The translations under genes and the position numbers were made by a program. Below, one piece after another: positions 8,162 to 17,230 of a DNA stretch of 64,000 nucleotides. Each line of letters begins with the position of its first letter. Position 1 is the stretch's first letter. This DNA is from DASQPR01 sp963836775 (GTDB taxonomy: Bacteria > Actinomycetota > Actinomycetes > Mycobacteriales > Micromonosporaceae), in contig CAWIKR010000002.1 of assembly GCA_963836775.1 (NCBI GenBank), positions 1,302,001 to 1,366,000 of the forward strand, given 5' to 3'. Below the pieces are notes generated by a model. It saw only the letters and a program-made list of their open reading frames with translations, was not told the origin of the DNA and searched no databases.

Positions 8162-8904
8162 CAGACCCTCTTCGCGATCAGTTCGTCGTGGACCGGGTGC
8201 CGGTCGTCATCGGCGCGCGCGACCGCGGGCACGCCCTTCAGATAGAGACGGATGCCGTGCCAGCGGATCCGGGCGCTGATCATCAGGGTGTGCATCGGGT
8301 ATCGCACCGCCAGCCGCACCAGCGTCGGCACGGTGAGCGGAACCCGGTCGCCGGTGAGGCTCGCGGTGAACGGCCGTACGCCGGCTCGCGCCAGGCTGAT
8401 CAGAACATTGAGCCGCGCCGCCGGCTCGGGCACCCGCATGGTGTATTCGCCGTCGACCGGGAAGAACGGCGAGACGTAGAACTCCTTGCCGGCGCGGGCG
8501 TTTCCGGCGGGATCCGGCCGCAACAAGTAGCGGTGCCGGCCGCCATAGGTGTTGTGCACCTCGGCGACGACCGCGCGCAGCGCACCCCCGTCGTCGTGGC
8601 ACCAGTAGACCGAGAGCGGGTTGAAGACGTAGCCGAGCACGCGCGGCTGCGTCAGCATGGTGATCCGGCCGGCGCCGAGCTCGATGTGGTGCCGAACAAG
8701 GAAGTCGGTGACGTTCTGACGCAGCGAGCGCGCCGGGTCGCCGACGTGGTCAGCGCTGCGGAACCGACCCAGCGGCTGGAGCAGCCACGGAAGCCGAGGC
8801 GCGTCGTCGAGATCGATCAGCCAGTAGTAGGTGCGGTGGGCGAAGCCGTAGCGCAAAGGCTGGGTCCGGTTGTGCCGCACCCGGCACTCGTACAAGGCCG
8901 TCAC
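8161..8904 (-). CDS. DUF1365 family protein
   Basis: About 247 residues, recognised by YECRVRHNRTQPLRYGFAHRTYYWLIDLDD at the N-terminus, the RITMLTQPRVLGYVFNPLSVYWCHD segment and EVHNTYGGRHRYLL. The GTG at 8904 is chosen because it overlaps the upstream stop as GTGA, the usual coupling in this operon; a longer ATG form would overlap the upstream gene by about 70 bases. DUF1365 proteins always travel with the FAD oxidoreductase and a CFA-type methyltransferase and probably help modify acyl chains in the membrane, but no activity is proven. Confidence 0.88.
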   Translation of the reverse strand: MTALYECRVRHNRTQPLRYGFAHRTYYWLIDLDDAPRLPWLLQPLGRFRSADHVGDPARSLRQNVTDFLVRHHIELGAGRITMLTQPRVLGYVFNPLSVYWCHDDGGALRAVVAEVHNTYGGRHRYLLRPDPAGNARAGKEFYVSPFFPVDGEYTMRVPEPAARLNVLISLARAGVRPFTASLTGDRVPLTVPTLVRLAVRYPMHTLMISARIRWHGIRLYLKGVPAVARADDDRHPVHDELIAKRV

Positions 8905-10178
8905 CACGACACCCCGAGCTGCTCGGCCGCTCGCACGCCGGAACGGCACCCGTCCTCGTGGAACCCCCACCCATGGTAGGCACCGGCGTACGCGACGCGA
9001 CCGGTGGAGATCTCCGGCAGCCGGCGCTGCGCAGCCAGACTCCGCGGCGTGTAGATCGGATGCGTATAGGTCATCCGGGCAAGCACGCGCTCTGGGTCGA
9101 CGTCCTCGGACTGGCCCAGCGTGACCACGAAATCGGCCTCGCTGATCAGGTGCTGCAGTGTATTCATGTGGTAGCTGACGCGTACCGTCCCGGTGCTCGG
9201 CGCGCAGCCGGGCAGCTGGTAGTTCCAGCTGGACACCGCCGCTCGGTGCCGGGGAAGCACGGCCGGGTCGGTATGCAGGACGGTGTCGTTCTCCGAGTAT
9301 TCGAAGGCGCCGAGCACCGCCCGCTCATCCCGGGTGGGGTTAGCCAGCAGCCGGAGCGCCTGGTCGGCGTGGGTGGCCACGACCACGGAATCGAAGCTGT
9401 CCACGGTGTCTGCGTCGTCGCGTACGTCGACGCCGCCCGCATGCCGGTCCACAGACCGAACCGGTGCCATCGCGCGGACCGTCTGCAGCCGCTTGGCGAC
9501 CAGGTCCACATAGCTCCGGGAACCGCCCACGACGGTACGCCAGGACGGAGAGCCCTTGATCGACAGCGCGCCGTGGTTCGCGAGGAATGTGAACAGATAC
9601 CGGGCCGGGTAGGCGGGCACCAGGTGCGGGCCGCAGGACCAGACCGCGGAGACCAGCGGCACCACGAAATGGCGCACGAAGTACGGGCTGTAGCGACCCG
9701 CCGCAAGGAATTCGCCCAGGGTGATCTCCCCACCGTCGACTTCCGGACGGTCGAGCAACGCTCGGGCCTGGCGGTAGAAGGCCGGCACCTGGCGCAACAG
9801 GTTCAGGTACCGCGGACTGGCGGCGTTCGCACCGCGAGCGAACAGCCCGCTGATGCCGCGCGATCCGGCGTATTCCAGCCCGCACTGCCGGCACGTCACC
9901 GACATGCTCATCTCGGTCGGCTGGGTGGCCACGCCCAGCTCCCGGAATAGCCGCAACAGGTAGGGATAGGTCCGTTCGTTGTGCACGATGAATCCGGAGT
10001 CGACCGCGAAGGCACGGTCGCCGGCCGCCACATCGTGCGTGTGCGCGTGCCCACCGAGCCGGTCCTCGGCCTCGAACAGGGTCACGTCGTGATCTCGATG
10101 GAGCAGGTAGGCCGCGGTCAGACCGGACACGCCCGCTCCGATCACCGCTATCCGCCTGCGACTGCTGCTCACGCTCAC
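8901..10178 (-). CDS. FAD-dependent amine-oxidase-fold oxidoreductase of the lipid-modification operon
   Basis: About 425 residues. The N-terminus carries the dinucleotide fingerprint RIAVIGAGVSGLTAAYLLHRDHDVTLFEAEDRLGGHAHT; the body matches COG2907-type flavoproteins (DSGFIVHNERTYPYLLRLFRELGV, TFLANHGALSIKGSPSWRTVVGGS, VVVATHADQALRLL) and ends with YAGAYHGWGFHEDGCRSGVRAAEQLG, the C-terminal FAD contact. The GTG at 10178 lies 9 bases after a GGAAGG ribosome site; a second GTG at 10172 is possible. It is the first gene of the operon and likely desaturates or oxidises acyl chains before or after methylation. Confidence 0.9.
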   Translation of the reverse strand: MSVSSSRRRIAVIGAGVSGLTAAYLLHRDHDVTLFEAEDRLGGHAHTHDVAAGDRAFAVDSGFIVHNERTYPYLLRLFRELGVATQPTEMSMSVTCRQCGLEYAGSRGISGLFARGANAASPRYLNLLRQVPAFYRQARALLDRPEVDGGEITLGEFLAAGRYSPYFVRHFVVPLVSAVWSCGPHLVPAYPARYLFTFLANHGALSIKGSPSWRTVVGGSRSYVDLVAKRLQTVRAMAPVRSVDRHAGGVDVRDDADTVDSFDSVVVATHADQALRLLANPTRDERAVLGAFEYSENDTVLHTDPAVLPRHRAAVSSWNYQLPGCAPSTGTVRVSYHMNTLQHLISEADFVVTLGQSEDVDPERVLARMTYTHPIYTPRSLAAQRRLPEISTGRVAYAGAYHGWGFHEDGCRSGVRAAEQLGVSW

Positions 10179-10287
10179 GTCCGCCTGCCTTCCGGTAGAG
10201 GTGCCCAGTTCGCCAGTAGTTGCTTGCAATTCGTCGCCGGCGCCCGGCCGGACTGGTCGGATTTCGGATTCGCCGCGCCCGACTTCC

Positions 10288-10341
10288 GTGGATCTTGCGA
10301 AGTGGGGCGGCCGATAGCCACGCCACCGTCGCAAGATCCAC
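10288..10341. repeat. dispersed palindromic element, copy 1
   Basis: GTGGATCTTGCGA (10288-10300) is the exact reverse complement of 10329-10341, separated by 28 bases. The same arms flank a different loop at 61864-61913. It lies between divergent genes, so it is not simply a terminator; a REP-like or mobile palindrome is likely. Confidence 0.8.
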
Positions 10342-10550
10342 AGAGAGAGGACGCACGGCGGCGGCGCGGGGGCGCGGCGGCGGCGGCGGGCTGGGGTTCT
10401 CAGTGGCGCCGCACTCGCAGTGCGACGTCACTCGGCTACGCCGGGTCACCGTAAGGGCGGAACACAACTCACCTACCGAATCACCGAGGCGTCGTTGGCG
10501 GGCGGCCCGCGTCGGTGTCGGTGGTGCACGGGCCGGCCTGAGGAGTAGGG

Positions 10551-11669
10551 ATGAGCAGCGGCAACATCTCTCATCTACTGAAGGAGAGCTGGTCGCTGGT
10601 CGAGGACCGCCAGGACCGCCTGGGTGCGTATTTCTACGCCCGGATGTTTCTGAAATACCCGGAGCTGCGGGAGATGTTTCCGGTGCAGATGGATCTGCAG
10701 CGGGCTCGGCTCCTGGGTGCGATCGTGACCGCCATCCAGAATTTCGATGATCCCGAGCGAGTCGACGAATACCTGCGCCAGCTCGGCCGCGACCATCGCA
10801 AGTTCTATGTCGAGCCGGCGCATTTCGACCAGGTCAAGTTCGCTCTTCTGGAGTCGCTGCGAGTGCACGCCGGTGACGACTGGACCCTGCAATTCGAGCA
10901 GGCCTGGAACGACGTTTACGACATGATCGCGGCGAAGATGATCGCCGGCGCACGCGACGACGACAACCCGCCCTACTGGTATGCCGAAGTGCTGACGCAC
11001 GAGCGCCGCGGCACCGACATCGCCGTGTTCACCTGTCGCCCGCTGTCGCCGATGCCGTTCCGGGCCGGTCAATACGTCAGTGTCGAGTGTCGCTACCAGC
11101 CCCGGCTGTGGCGGACCTACTCGATGGCGAACGCGCCGCGGGACGATGGCACCATCGACTTCCACGTCCGCGCGGTCGGCGCCGGCTGGGTGTCCAGCGC
11201 TCTGGTCCGCCGCCTGAAACCGGGTGACCTGCTCAAGCTCGCGGCCCCGATGGGCTCGATGACGCTCGACGCGGACTCCCGGCGGGACATCGTCTGCGTC
11301 GCCGGCGGCACCGGTCTGGCTCCGGTCAAGGCCATCATCGACGAGCTGAGCCGCTACAACCGGACTCGCTTCGTGCACCTGTTCCGGGGCGTACGCACCC
11401 GGGACGACCTTTACGACCGGGACCACCTGGACTCGCTCACCAAGAAGCTGCCGTGGCTGAACGTGGTTCGCGTGCTCAGCGAGGACGACGAGTTCCCGGA
11501 TGCCGAGCATGGCAACGTAGCCGACATCGTCGCCAAACACGGCCCGTGGACGAACCACGATTTCTATGTATCCGGGTCGCCGGCGATGGTCGCCACGACC
11601 CTGCGAGCGCTACAGAAACTGCAGGTCCCAAGCACTCGCATCAAGTTCGACACGTTCTCGTACGCCTAG
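10551..11669 (+). CDS. two-domain flavohemoprotein-like globin reductase
   Basis: The 372-residue protein has an N-terminal globin domain (about 1-138; GRDHRKFYV carries the probable proximal His) and a C-terminal ferredoxin-NADP-reductase module: FAD site RTYSMANAP with the preceding RAGQYVSVEC, and NAD(P) loop VCVAGGTGLAPVKAII. Such fusions pass electrons from NAD(P)H through FAD to haem and act as nitric-oxide dioxygenases or electron-transfer globins. It is cytoplasmic. It is divergent from the lipid operon; the 370-bp gap holds the palindromic element. Confidence 0.9.
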   Translation: MSSGNISHLLKESWSLVEDRQDRLGAYFYARMFLKYPELREMFPVQMDLQRARLLGAIVTAIQNFDDPERVDEYLRQLGRDHRKFYVEPAHFDQVKFALLESLRVHAGDDWTLQFEQAWNDVYDMIAAKMIAGARDDDNPPYWYAEVLTHERRGTDIAVFTCRPLSPMPFRAGQYVSVECRYQPRLWRTYSMANAPRDDGTIDFHVRAVGAGWVSSALVRRLKPGDLLKLAAPMGSMTLDADSRRDIVCVAGGTGLAPVKAIIDELSRYNRTRFVHLFRGVRTRDDLYDRDHLDSLTKKLPWLNVVRVLSEDDEFPDAEHGNVADIVAKHGPWTNHDFYVSGSPAMVATTLRALQKLQVPSTRIKFDTFSYA

Positions 11670-11784
11670 TTCGCATCGACCGTCGCGGTTGGCAGGTATT
11701 GCCCTGCGCCGATGCCGGAAATATTCTCCGAGCAGCCGTGGCAGTAAGAAGAAAACTGCCGCGATGTCCCCTCGGAGAGGTGCT

Positions 11785-12915
11785 ATGGCCTTCCAACAGC
11801 ACGAGGTAGACCGCCGTACCCTGTTCAAAGCCGGTTTGGGCGCCACCGTCGCGGCGGTGGTCGGCACTCAGCTGGCATTCGAAGGCGCCGCGGACGCGGT
11901 GCCGTCGGCGGAGTTCCCGTGGATCATCGACTGCGACAGCTGGGGTGCCCGGCCGCCGTCCAGCACGATCCAGATCACTGGCAACACCACCAACAAGATC
12001 ATCCTGCACCACATGGCGTTCCCGAACGTCACCGACTACTCCCGCGAGCACGCGATCCAGCTCGCCAAGGACTGCCAGAACCTGCACATGGACACCAATG
12101 GCTGGGCCGACACCGGCCAGCACTTCACGGTGAGCCGTGGTGGCTATGTTCTGGAAGGCCGCCACCGCAGCCTGGAAACGCTGGACGCCGGCCAGCACCA
12201 GGTGATCTCCGCGCACTGCCCGGGCGAGAACGGCAATGCCATCGGCATCGAGAACGAAGGCACCTACATCACCGAGACGCCGCCCGATGCGCTCCTCGAC
12301 TCGCTGGTGCAACTGTGCGTCGCGGTATGCCAGAAGTTCCGGCTGAACGCCTGGGACATCTTCGGCCACTGGGACTTCTACACCACCGACTGTCCCGGCA
12401 TCTCGTTCTACGCCCAGTTCCCGATGGTGCGTTCGCGCGTGCTCACCGCGATGGGTGTCTCACGGGATGCCATTCCGGCGCGACGGTGGCCGGACATCTG
12501 GCGGTTCGTCGACGGGCCGGTGGTCGAGGTGGCGCAATACCTGCTCAAGAATCTCGGCTACAACCTGGTGCCGGACGGCAACTTCGGCTTCGACATGAAC
12601 CCGATCGTCGCCGACTTCCAGGCGAAGAACGGCATTCCGGTGGATCCAGACGCGACGTTCGACCGCGCCACCTGGGAGGCGCTCGCCCCGGTGCTGGAGA
12701 AGGACGCCACCGGCCTGCCGGTGACGGCGCTGCAGTTCATGCTCGGGCGCAAGGGTTATGCCGATGTTTCGGCGACCGGCTCCTATGACCAGAACACCAT
12801 GAAGGCCGTCCAGGACATGCAGCGCCTGCACGGTCTGACGCCCAACGGGAAAGTGGATTTGAGCACGTGGTGCGCCGTCGTCGGCGGCTCGGTCAAGGAA
12901 GCGTTCCGGGTCTGA
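11785..12915 (+). CDS. Tat-exported N-acetylmuramoyl-L-alanine amidase with peptidoglycan-binding domains
   Basis: The 376-residue protein starts with a twin-arginine signal (VDRRTLFKAGLGATVAAVVG). An amidase-2/PGRP domain follows (about 45-225): IILHHMAF, HFTVSRGGYVLEGRHRSL, GNAIGIENEGTY, IFGHWDF and TTDCPG supply the expected zinc ligands (His, His, Cys). The C-terminal 140 residues hold two PG-binding-1 repeats (VEVAQYLLKNLGYNLVPDGNFG; VTALQFMLGRKGYADVSATGSYD). It should cleave the MurNAc-L-Ala bond in the wall. A GGAGAGG ribosome site 4 bases before ATG fixes the start. It sits next to a lysozyme, suggesting wall turnover or attack on other bacteria. Confidence 0.92.
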   Translation: MAFQQHEVDRRTLFKAGLGATVAAVVGTQLAFEGAADAVPSAEFPWIIDCDSWGARPPSSTIQITGNTTNKIILHHMAFPNVTDYSREHAIQLAKDCQNLHMDTNGWADTGQHFTVSRGGYVLEGRHRSLETLDAGQHQVISAHCPGENGNAIGIENEGTYITETPPDALLDSLVQLCVAVCQKFRLNAWDIFGHWDFYTTDCPGISFYAQFPMVRSRVLTAMGVSRDAIPARRWPDIWRFVDGPVVEVAQYLLKNLGYNLVPDGNFGFDMNPIVADFQAKNGIPVDPDATFDRATWEALAPVLEKDATGLPVTALQFMLGRKGYADVSATGSYDQNTMKAVQDMQRLHGLTPNGKVDLSTWCAVVGGSVKEAFRV

Positions 12916-12923
12916 CTTAAGGG

Positions 12924-12991
12924 TTTGAGGCGAAATCTGATGGGCGGTTTTGTCCCTCCGACGAAACTTTCTTTCAGATTTTCGCCTCAAA
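12924..12991. terminator. hairpin terminator
   Basis: TTTGAGGCGAAATCTGA (12924-12940) pairs with 12974-12991, leaving a large loop, just after the amidase stop and before the lysozyme gene. Confidence 0.75.
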
Positions 12992-13063
12992 GTGGCACTT
13001 GCCAACACGCCTCGGCAGGTGGTATTCATCCATGTACGTGAATGTTGATCCTGGGGAGGCATC

Positions 13064-13795
13064 ATGACATCACGTTCTCGTCGCGTCATCGCTGGATTGG
13101 CCGGCGCCGCCGCGGCATTCATCCTGGCACTCACCTCGGCGACCCCCGCCCAGGCTGCCACCGTCACCTATGGCCTGGACGTTTCCAGCTATCAAGGAAA
13201 CGTCAACTGGGCCGCACAGTGGAATGCCGGCGCTCGGTTCGCCTACATCAAGGCCACCGAGGGCACGTATTACACGAACTCGTACTTCGCTCAGCAGTAC
13301 AACGGCTCGTACAACCAGGGCATGATCCGTGGCTCGTACCACTTCGCCACGCCCAACACGACCGGCGGTGCCGCTCAGGCCGACTACTTCGTCGCGCACG
13401 GCGGTGGCTGGTCCAAGGACGGCAAGACCCTGCCGGGTGCGCTCGACATCGAGTACAACCCCTACGGCGCCACGTGTTATGGCCTCTCACAGGCCTCGAT
13501 GCGCAGCTGGATCTCCTCGTTCCTGAACGAGTACCACGCCAAGACCACGCGGTGGGCAACCATCTACACGACCACCGACTGGTGGACCACGTGCACTGGC
13601 AACTACTCGGGATTCTGGGCGAATGACCCGCTGTGGATCGCTCGCTACTCGAGCAGCCCGGGCACCCTGCCCGCCGGCGCTTCGACCTGGTCCTTCTGGC
13701 AGTACAGCAGCACCGGCCCGTTCGCCGGCGACTCGGACCAGTGGAACGGCGCTCTGGACCGGCTGAAGGTCCTGGCGTGCAACGGCACTTGCTAG
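13064..13795 (+). CDS. secreted GH25 lysozyme (N,O-acetylmuramidase type)
   Basis: The 243-residue product has a Sec signal peptide (cleavage near ATPAQA-A, about residue 31) and a single GH25 domain: TYGLDVSSYQGNVNW, FAYIKATEGTYY, GMIRGSYHFATPN, the catalytic GALDIEYNPYG with acidic Asp/Glu, and WSFWQYSS. It hydrolyses the MurNAc-GlcNAc bond. No wall-binding domain is attached. Two C-terminal Cys (ACNGTC) may form a disulfide. GGGGAGG precedes ATG by 5 bases. It lies beside the Tat amidase, separated from it by a terminator. Confidence 0.93.
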   Translation: MTSRSRRVIAGLAGAAAAFILALTSATPAQAATVTYGLDVSSYQGNVNWAAQWNAGARFAYIKATEGTYYTNSYFAQQYNGSYNQGMIRGSYHFATPNTTGGAAQADYFVAHGGGWSKDGKTLPGALDIEYNPYGATCYGLSQASMRSWISSFLNEYHAKTTRWATIYTTTDWWTTCTGNYSGFWANDPLWIARYSSSPGTLPAGASTWSFWQYSSTGPFAGDSDQWNGALDRLKVLACNGTC

Positions 13796-13836
13796 TGGTG
13801 GTCGCATAGCCCTCATCGGGAATCGGGCGTGCGGAT

Positions 13837-13871
13837 GACGAGCCCGACCTTTCGTACAGGTCGGGCTCGTC
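13837..13871. terminator. bidirectional terminator hairpin
   Basis: GACGAGCCCGACCT (13837-13850) pairs perfectly with 13858-13871 around a 7-base loop, between the convergent lysozyme and HD genes. Confidence 0.9.
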
Positions 13872-13907
13872 GCCATTGCGGCTCGCCGGTCCGCTGCTGC
13901 CGGCCCG

Positions 13908-14510
13908 CTACTCCGGGATGGCTAGCCGGTGCGTCCTCCCCTGCACCCGGGCGGCCATCGCATGCACCTGCGGCTCGGCGCGATCCCAGGTGCGCGTGAC
14001 GACACTGTCCGGGCCATAGCGGTCGCGGATCTCCGCAAGACGTTCACACACTGTCATCGGTTGCCCGTCTGGACCGGTGGTCAGGTCCGCGTACCACAAC
14101 GCGTCGCGCGGGTCGCTCTCCTCATCACGGAACTCACTGCATAGGACTGCTGCCAGGCCGCGCTCCTCGGCCTCGAAAACAGCGCAGGAGTGGTACGCGA
14201 CGAGGCCCGCGAGCCGATCGCCAAATCCAGCGGTACGCAGCCAGCGGGCACCGTCGAGCGGGTGGAACCCGGTCTCGGCCAGCGCGGGCGCGTACCCGAT
14301 GTCGTGCAGCCACGCGGCCGCGACGAGGATTTCTCGATCTTCCGGTCCGAGCGCGGTGGCCCGCGCCAGCATCTCGGCCGTGGCCGCTGCTGCCTGAACG
14401 TGCGCCCAGCGACGAGGAAGGCACTCGCGGAGCAACGACTCCGCCGCCGCACGCGCCGCGCCGACGACGTCCGGAGTGGTCGCAACTGGCCCGCACTCAT
14501 CGATCGGCAC
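13908..14510 (-). CDS. HD-domain phosphohydrolase-like protein
   Basis: About 200 residues. The metal-dependent HD motif is clear: RRWAHVQAAAATAEMLA, WLHDIGYAP with the His-Asp pair, then LDGARWL, GLVAYHSCAVFEAEERGL and WYADLTTGPDGQPMTVCERLAEI. It probably hydrolyses nucleotides or other phosphoesters; the substrate is unknown. GTG at 14510 is chosen because the conserved domain starts shortly after it and a longer form would run into the divergent acyltransferase promoter; the exact start is uncertain. Confidence 0.85.
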   Translation of the reverse strand: MPIDECGPVATTPDVVGAARAAAESLLRECLPRRWAHVQAAAATAEMLARATALGPEDREILVAAAWLHDIGYAPALAETGFHPLDGARWLRTAGFGDRLAGLVAYHSCAVFEAEERGLAAVLCSEFRDEESDPRDALWYADLTTGPDGQPMTVCERLAEIRDRYGPDSVVTRTWDRAEPQVHAMAARVQGRTHRLAIPE

Positions 14511-14657
14511 GTGCCGATCATGTCTGGTCTTGCCCCCGGTGCGAAGCCAGCCGTGCGTCACGACACGACTACCCAACGTCGACGGAACCGCAAGAGTCCC
14601 CGAAGCCACATCACATTCGAGGCCGTCATCGAGCTTGTCTGTATAGGCTGTTTGGCG

Positions 14658-16787
14658 ATGTCTGCCCCTAACGAGACGCCGACCGGCGCCGGTCCTGGCA
14701 CGCCCGATGGCGCACGCCACCAGGCCGCGGCCCGCCGTCGGGACGGCTTTCGGCCGGACATACAGGGCCTGCGTGCCATCGCCGTCGGTTCGGTGGTGCT
14801 CTACCACGCCGGACTGAGCAAGGTCTCCGGCGGTTACGTCGGAGTCGACGTTTTCTTCGTGATCTCCGGCTTCCTGATCACCGGACATCTGCTCCGCGAG
14901 ATCCTGAGTACCGGGCGATTGTCGTTCGGAGCGTTCTACGCACGTCGCGCGCGGCGCATCTTGCCTGCGGCATTCGCCGTCAACATCCTGACGCTGATCG
15001 CCGCGACCATGCTGATGCCGCCGACGGAGTTGAAGTCGACGGTGCACGACGCAATCGCGACGGCGCTCTACGCACCGAACATGATCTTCGCGAACCGCGC
15101 CACCGACTATCTCGCGCAGAGCGGCCAACCCTCGCTCTTCCAGCACTTCTGGTCGCTCGGCGTAGAGGAGCAGTTCTACTTGGTGTGGCCGCTTCTGCTG
15201 GTCGCGACGTTCGCTCTGGTGCGGCGCCGGCGCTTCTGGCTCGGCGTGGCCGTCGGCGGCGTGGCCCTCGTCTCATTCGTCGCGTGCGTCCGGTTGACCA
15301 CCACCAACCAGCCGTGGGCGTTCTTTACGTTGCCGACCCGGGCGTGGGAGTTCGCGGCCGGTGGATTGACGGCACTGATCATCGCGAGCGGACGTCGACT
15401 GCCCCGGGTGCCGGCCGCACTCGCGGTCTGGGCCGGACTCGCCGGCCTGGGCATTGCGATCTTCGGCTTCACCGACGCCACTCGGTTCCCCGGAACTGCC
15501 GCCGCGCTGCCGGTGCTCGCCACCGCGCTGGTGATTCTCGGTGGTGCCGGCATCCGCTCCGGCACCCCATCCGGGTCGCCGTCCGCCGTACCGACGCCCA
15601 GCCGGTGGCTCGGCGTCGCGGCGTTGGCCTTCGTCGGCGAGATCTCCTACTCGCTCTACCTGGTGCACTGGCCGATCTTCACGATTGCCCGGTACGCCGA
15701 CGGTGAAGGTCAACCGCTGTCGCTGCCGTCCCGACTGGTGCTCCTGGCTCTTTGTCTTCCGGCTGCTTACCTGCTCTACCGGTTCGTGGAGAACCCGGTG
15801 CGGCGCAGCGGGTGGATCGCGGCGCTGCGGCCGTCGCGTACCCTGCTTGGCGCTCTTTCCTGCTCATTGGTCGTGGTGGTCGGCGCCGTCGGCGCCGGCG
15901 TCGCGTCCGCGGGCGCGCCGATGAGCACCGACCAGATCGCGCCGGTCGTGGCCGTCGGGCAGAACCCCGTCGGTACGTCCTACGTGCCGACCAACATCGA
16001 GCCACCGCTGTCCCGTGTCAGCAAGGACAATCCGGACATCTACCGGGACGGCTGCCATCTGCCGATCAAGGCGACCACGGTGCCGACCCACTGCACGTTC
16101 GGGTCGAACAAGTCGGCGCCGTTGGTGGTGCTGTTCGGCGATTCGCACGCCGCACAGTGGTTCCCGGCGCTGCAAACCCTCGCGAATCAGGGTGCGATCC
16201 GGCTGGAATCGGACACCAAGAGCGGTTGCCCGTCGGCCGAGATCGACGTCGACTACATCAGCAGCGCCGGCCTGCAGTCATATCCCGAATGCACTCGGTG
16301 GCGAGCCGCGGTCCATGCTCGCCTGGCGGCCGCGCCCCCGGACCTCGTCATCCTCTCCAACTACAACCGGCCAAACCTGCCGCGTGGCGGATTTCCGGCA
16401 GCGGGTGCATGGGCCGCAGCGGTCCGCGCCGGAATCGCCAAGCTCCCGGCGAAGAGTGCGGTGCTCGTGCTCGGAGAGACCCCGCTGCCGCCGATCACAC
16501 CCGCCGATTGCCTCGCGGCGCACTTGAACAACACGGCCAGCTGCGCCGTCGATCGCGGTGAGGCGCTCAACGCGGCCATGGCCTCCGCCGAGATGCGGGC
16601 CGTGACGGCGTCAAATGCGCGGTACGTGGATCTCAACTCATATATCTGCAACCCGAGCACGTGCCCGCCAATCATCGGAAACGTGCTGGTCTACCGGGAC
16701 AATCAGCACCTCACCGCCACGTTTGCCGAAACCTTGGCGCCGATGTTTTGGCAGGCGATCCGAGCCGCCCTCAAGAACCGCGGCTAG
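14658..16787 (+). CDS. acyltransferase-3 family membrane protein with C-terminal SGNH domain (OafA/YrhL-like)
   Basis: The 709-residue protein joins an acyltransferase-3 domain of about ten membrane helices (about 25-400; FRPDIQGLRAIAVGSVVLYHAG, GYVGVDVFFVISGFLI, ARRILPAA, FWSLGVEEQFYLVWPLL) to an extracytoplasmic SGNH hydrolase domain (about 460-709; VVLFGDSHAAQWFPAL block I, YRDNQHLTATFA with the catalytic Asp/His). Such proteins O-acylate exported glycans, peptidoglycan or small molecules. The start lies just after a TATAGG element; the N-terminal 25 residues are a basic cytoplasmic extension. It stands alone, so the acceptor is unknown. Confidence 0.92.
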   Translation: MSAPNETPTGAGPGTPDGARHQAAARRRDGFRPDIQGLRAIAVGSVVLYHAGLSKVSGGYVGVDVFFVISGFLITGHLLREILSTGRLSFGAFYARRARRILPAAFAVNILTLIAATMLMPPTELKSTVHDAIATALYAPNMIFANRATDYLAQSGQPSLFQHFWSLGVEEQFYLVWPLLLVATFALVRRRRFWLGVAVGGVALVSFVACVRLTTTNQPWAFFTLPTRAWEFAAGGLTALIIASGRRLPRVPAALAVWAGLAGLGIAIFGFTDATRFPGTAAALPVLATALVILGGAGIRSGTPSGSPSAVPTPSRWLGVAALAFVGEISYSLYLVHWPIFTIARYADGEGQPLSLPSRLVLLALCLPAAYLLYRFVENPVRRSGWIAALRPSRTLLGALSCSLVVVVGAVGAGVASAGAPMSTDQIAPVVAVGQNPVGTSYVPTNIEPPLSRVSKDNPDIYRDGCHLPIKATTVPTHCTFGSNKSAPLVVLFGDSHAAQWFPALQTLANQGAIRLESDTKSGCPSAEIDVDYISSAGLQSYPECTRWRAAVHARLAAAPPDLVILSNYNRPNLPRGGFPAAGAWAAAVRAGIAKLPAKSAVLVLGETPLPPITPADCLAAHLNNTASCAVDRGEALNAAMASAEMRAVTASNARYVDLNSYICNPSTCPPIIGNVLVYRDNQHLTATFAETLAPMFWQAIRAALKNRG

Positions 16788-16870
16788 CCTCCGTCGGGAG
16801 GCCGCGCGGGTTGGACGTCAACGAGCTCGCGGCACGCAGTGTCAGTGACACGGACGTTCGCCGACGAACG

Positions 16871-17230
16871 GCGCGCACACTGCAGGTGTGGCCTTGACGA
16901 AGGCAGGCTCATCCAGATTGAATCTCCAACGCTGATCGGAGAATCATGAGGTGGCCGTACAGGTCGATTTGGGTTCCACGAGTAATTGCGGTGCTGGCAG
17001 CCACATGTCTGCTCGTCGCGTGTTCCGGTAAACCGAAGCCAGCGGCAAAAGCGACGTGCACACTGCAGGTGTCGCCTTGACGGAGGCAGACTGCATCCAG
17101 ATAGAATCTCCAACGCTGATCGTGAAAATCGTGAGGTGGCCGTACAGGTCGATTTGGGTTCCACGAGTAATTGCGGTGCTGGCAGCCACATGTCTGCTCG
17201 TCGCGTGTTTAGGTAACCGAAGCCAGCGAA
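16871..17230 (+). repeat. tandem duplication of about 180 bp carrying a lipoprotein leader
   Basis: Copy 1 (about 16871-17054) and copy 2 (about 17055-17230) are nearly identical for most of their length, including the sequence coding RWPYRSIWVPRVIAVLAATC. They differ in the start codon (ATG in copy 1, GTG in copy 2) and in small indels near the end. Copy 2 abuts the decayed propeller gene. Confidence 0.9.
16946..17080 (+). CDS. 44-residue lipoprotein-leader peptide (probable remnant)
   Basis: ATG at 16946 follows GGAGA by 4 bases and encodes a basic N-terminus, a hydrophobic stretch VIAVLAATCLLVAC with a lipobox Cys, and about 18 further residues to a TGA at 17078. Nothing resembling a mature domain follows. 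It may be the leader of a lipoprotein whose body was lost, possibly the domain fragment at 18207-18497; as it stands it would yield a tiny lipopeptide. Confidence 0.45.
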   Translation: MRWPYRSIWVPRVIAVLAATCLLVACSGKPKPAAKATCTLQVSP

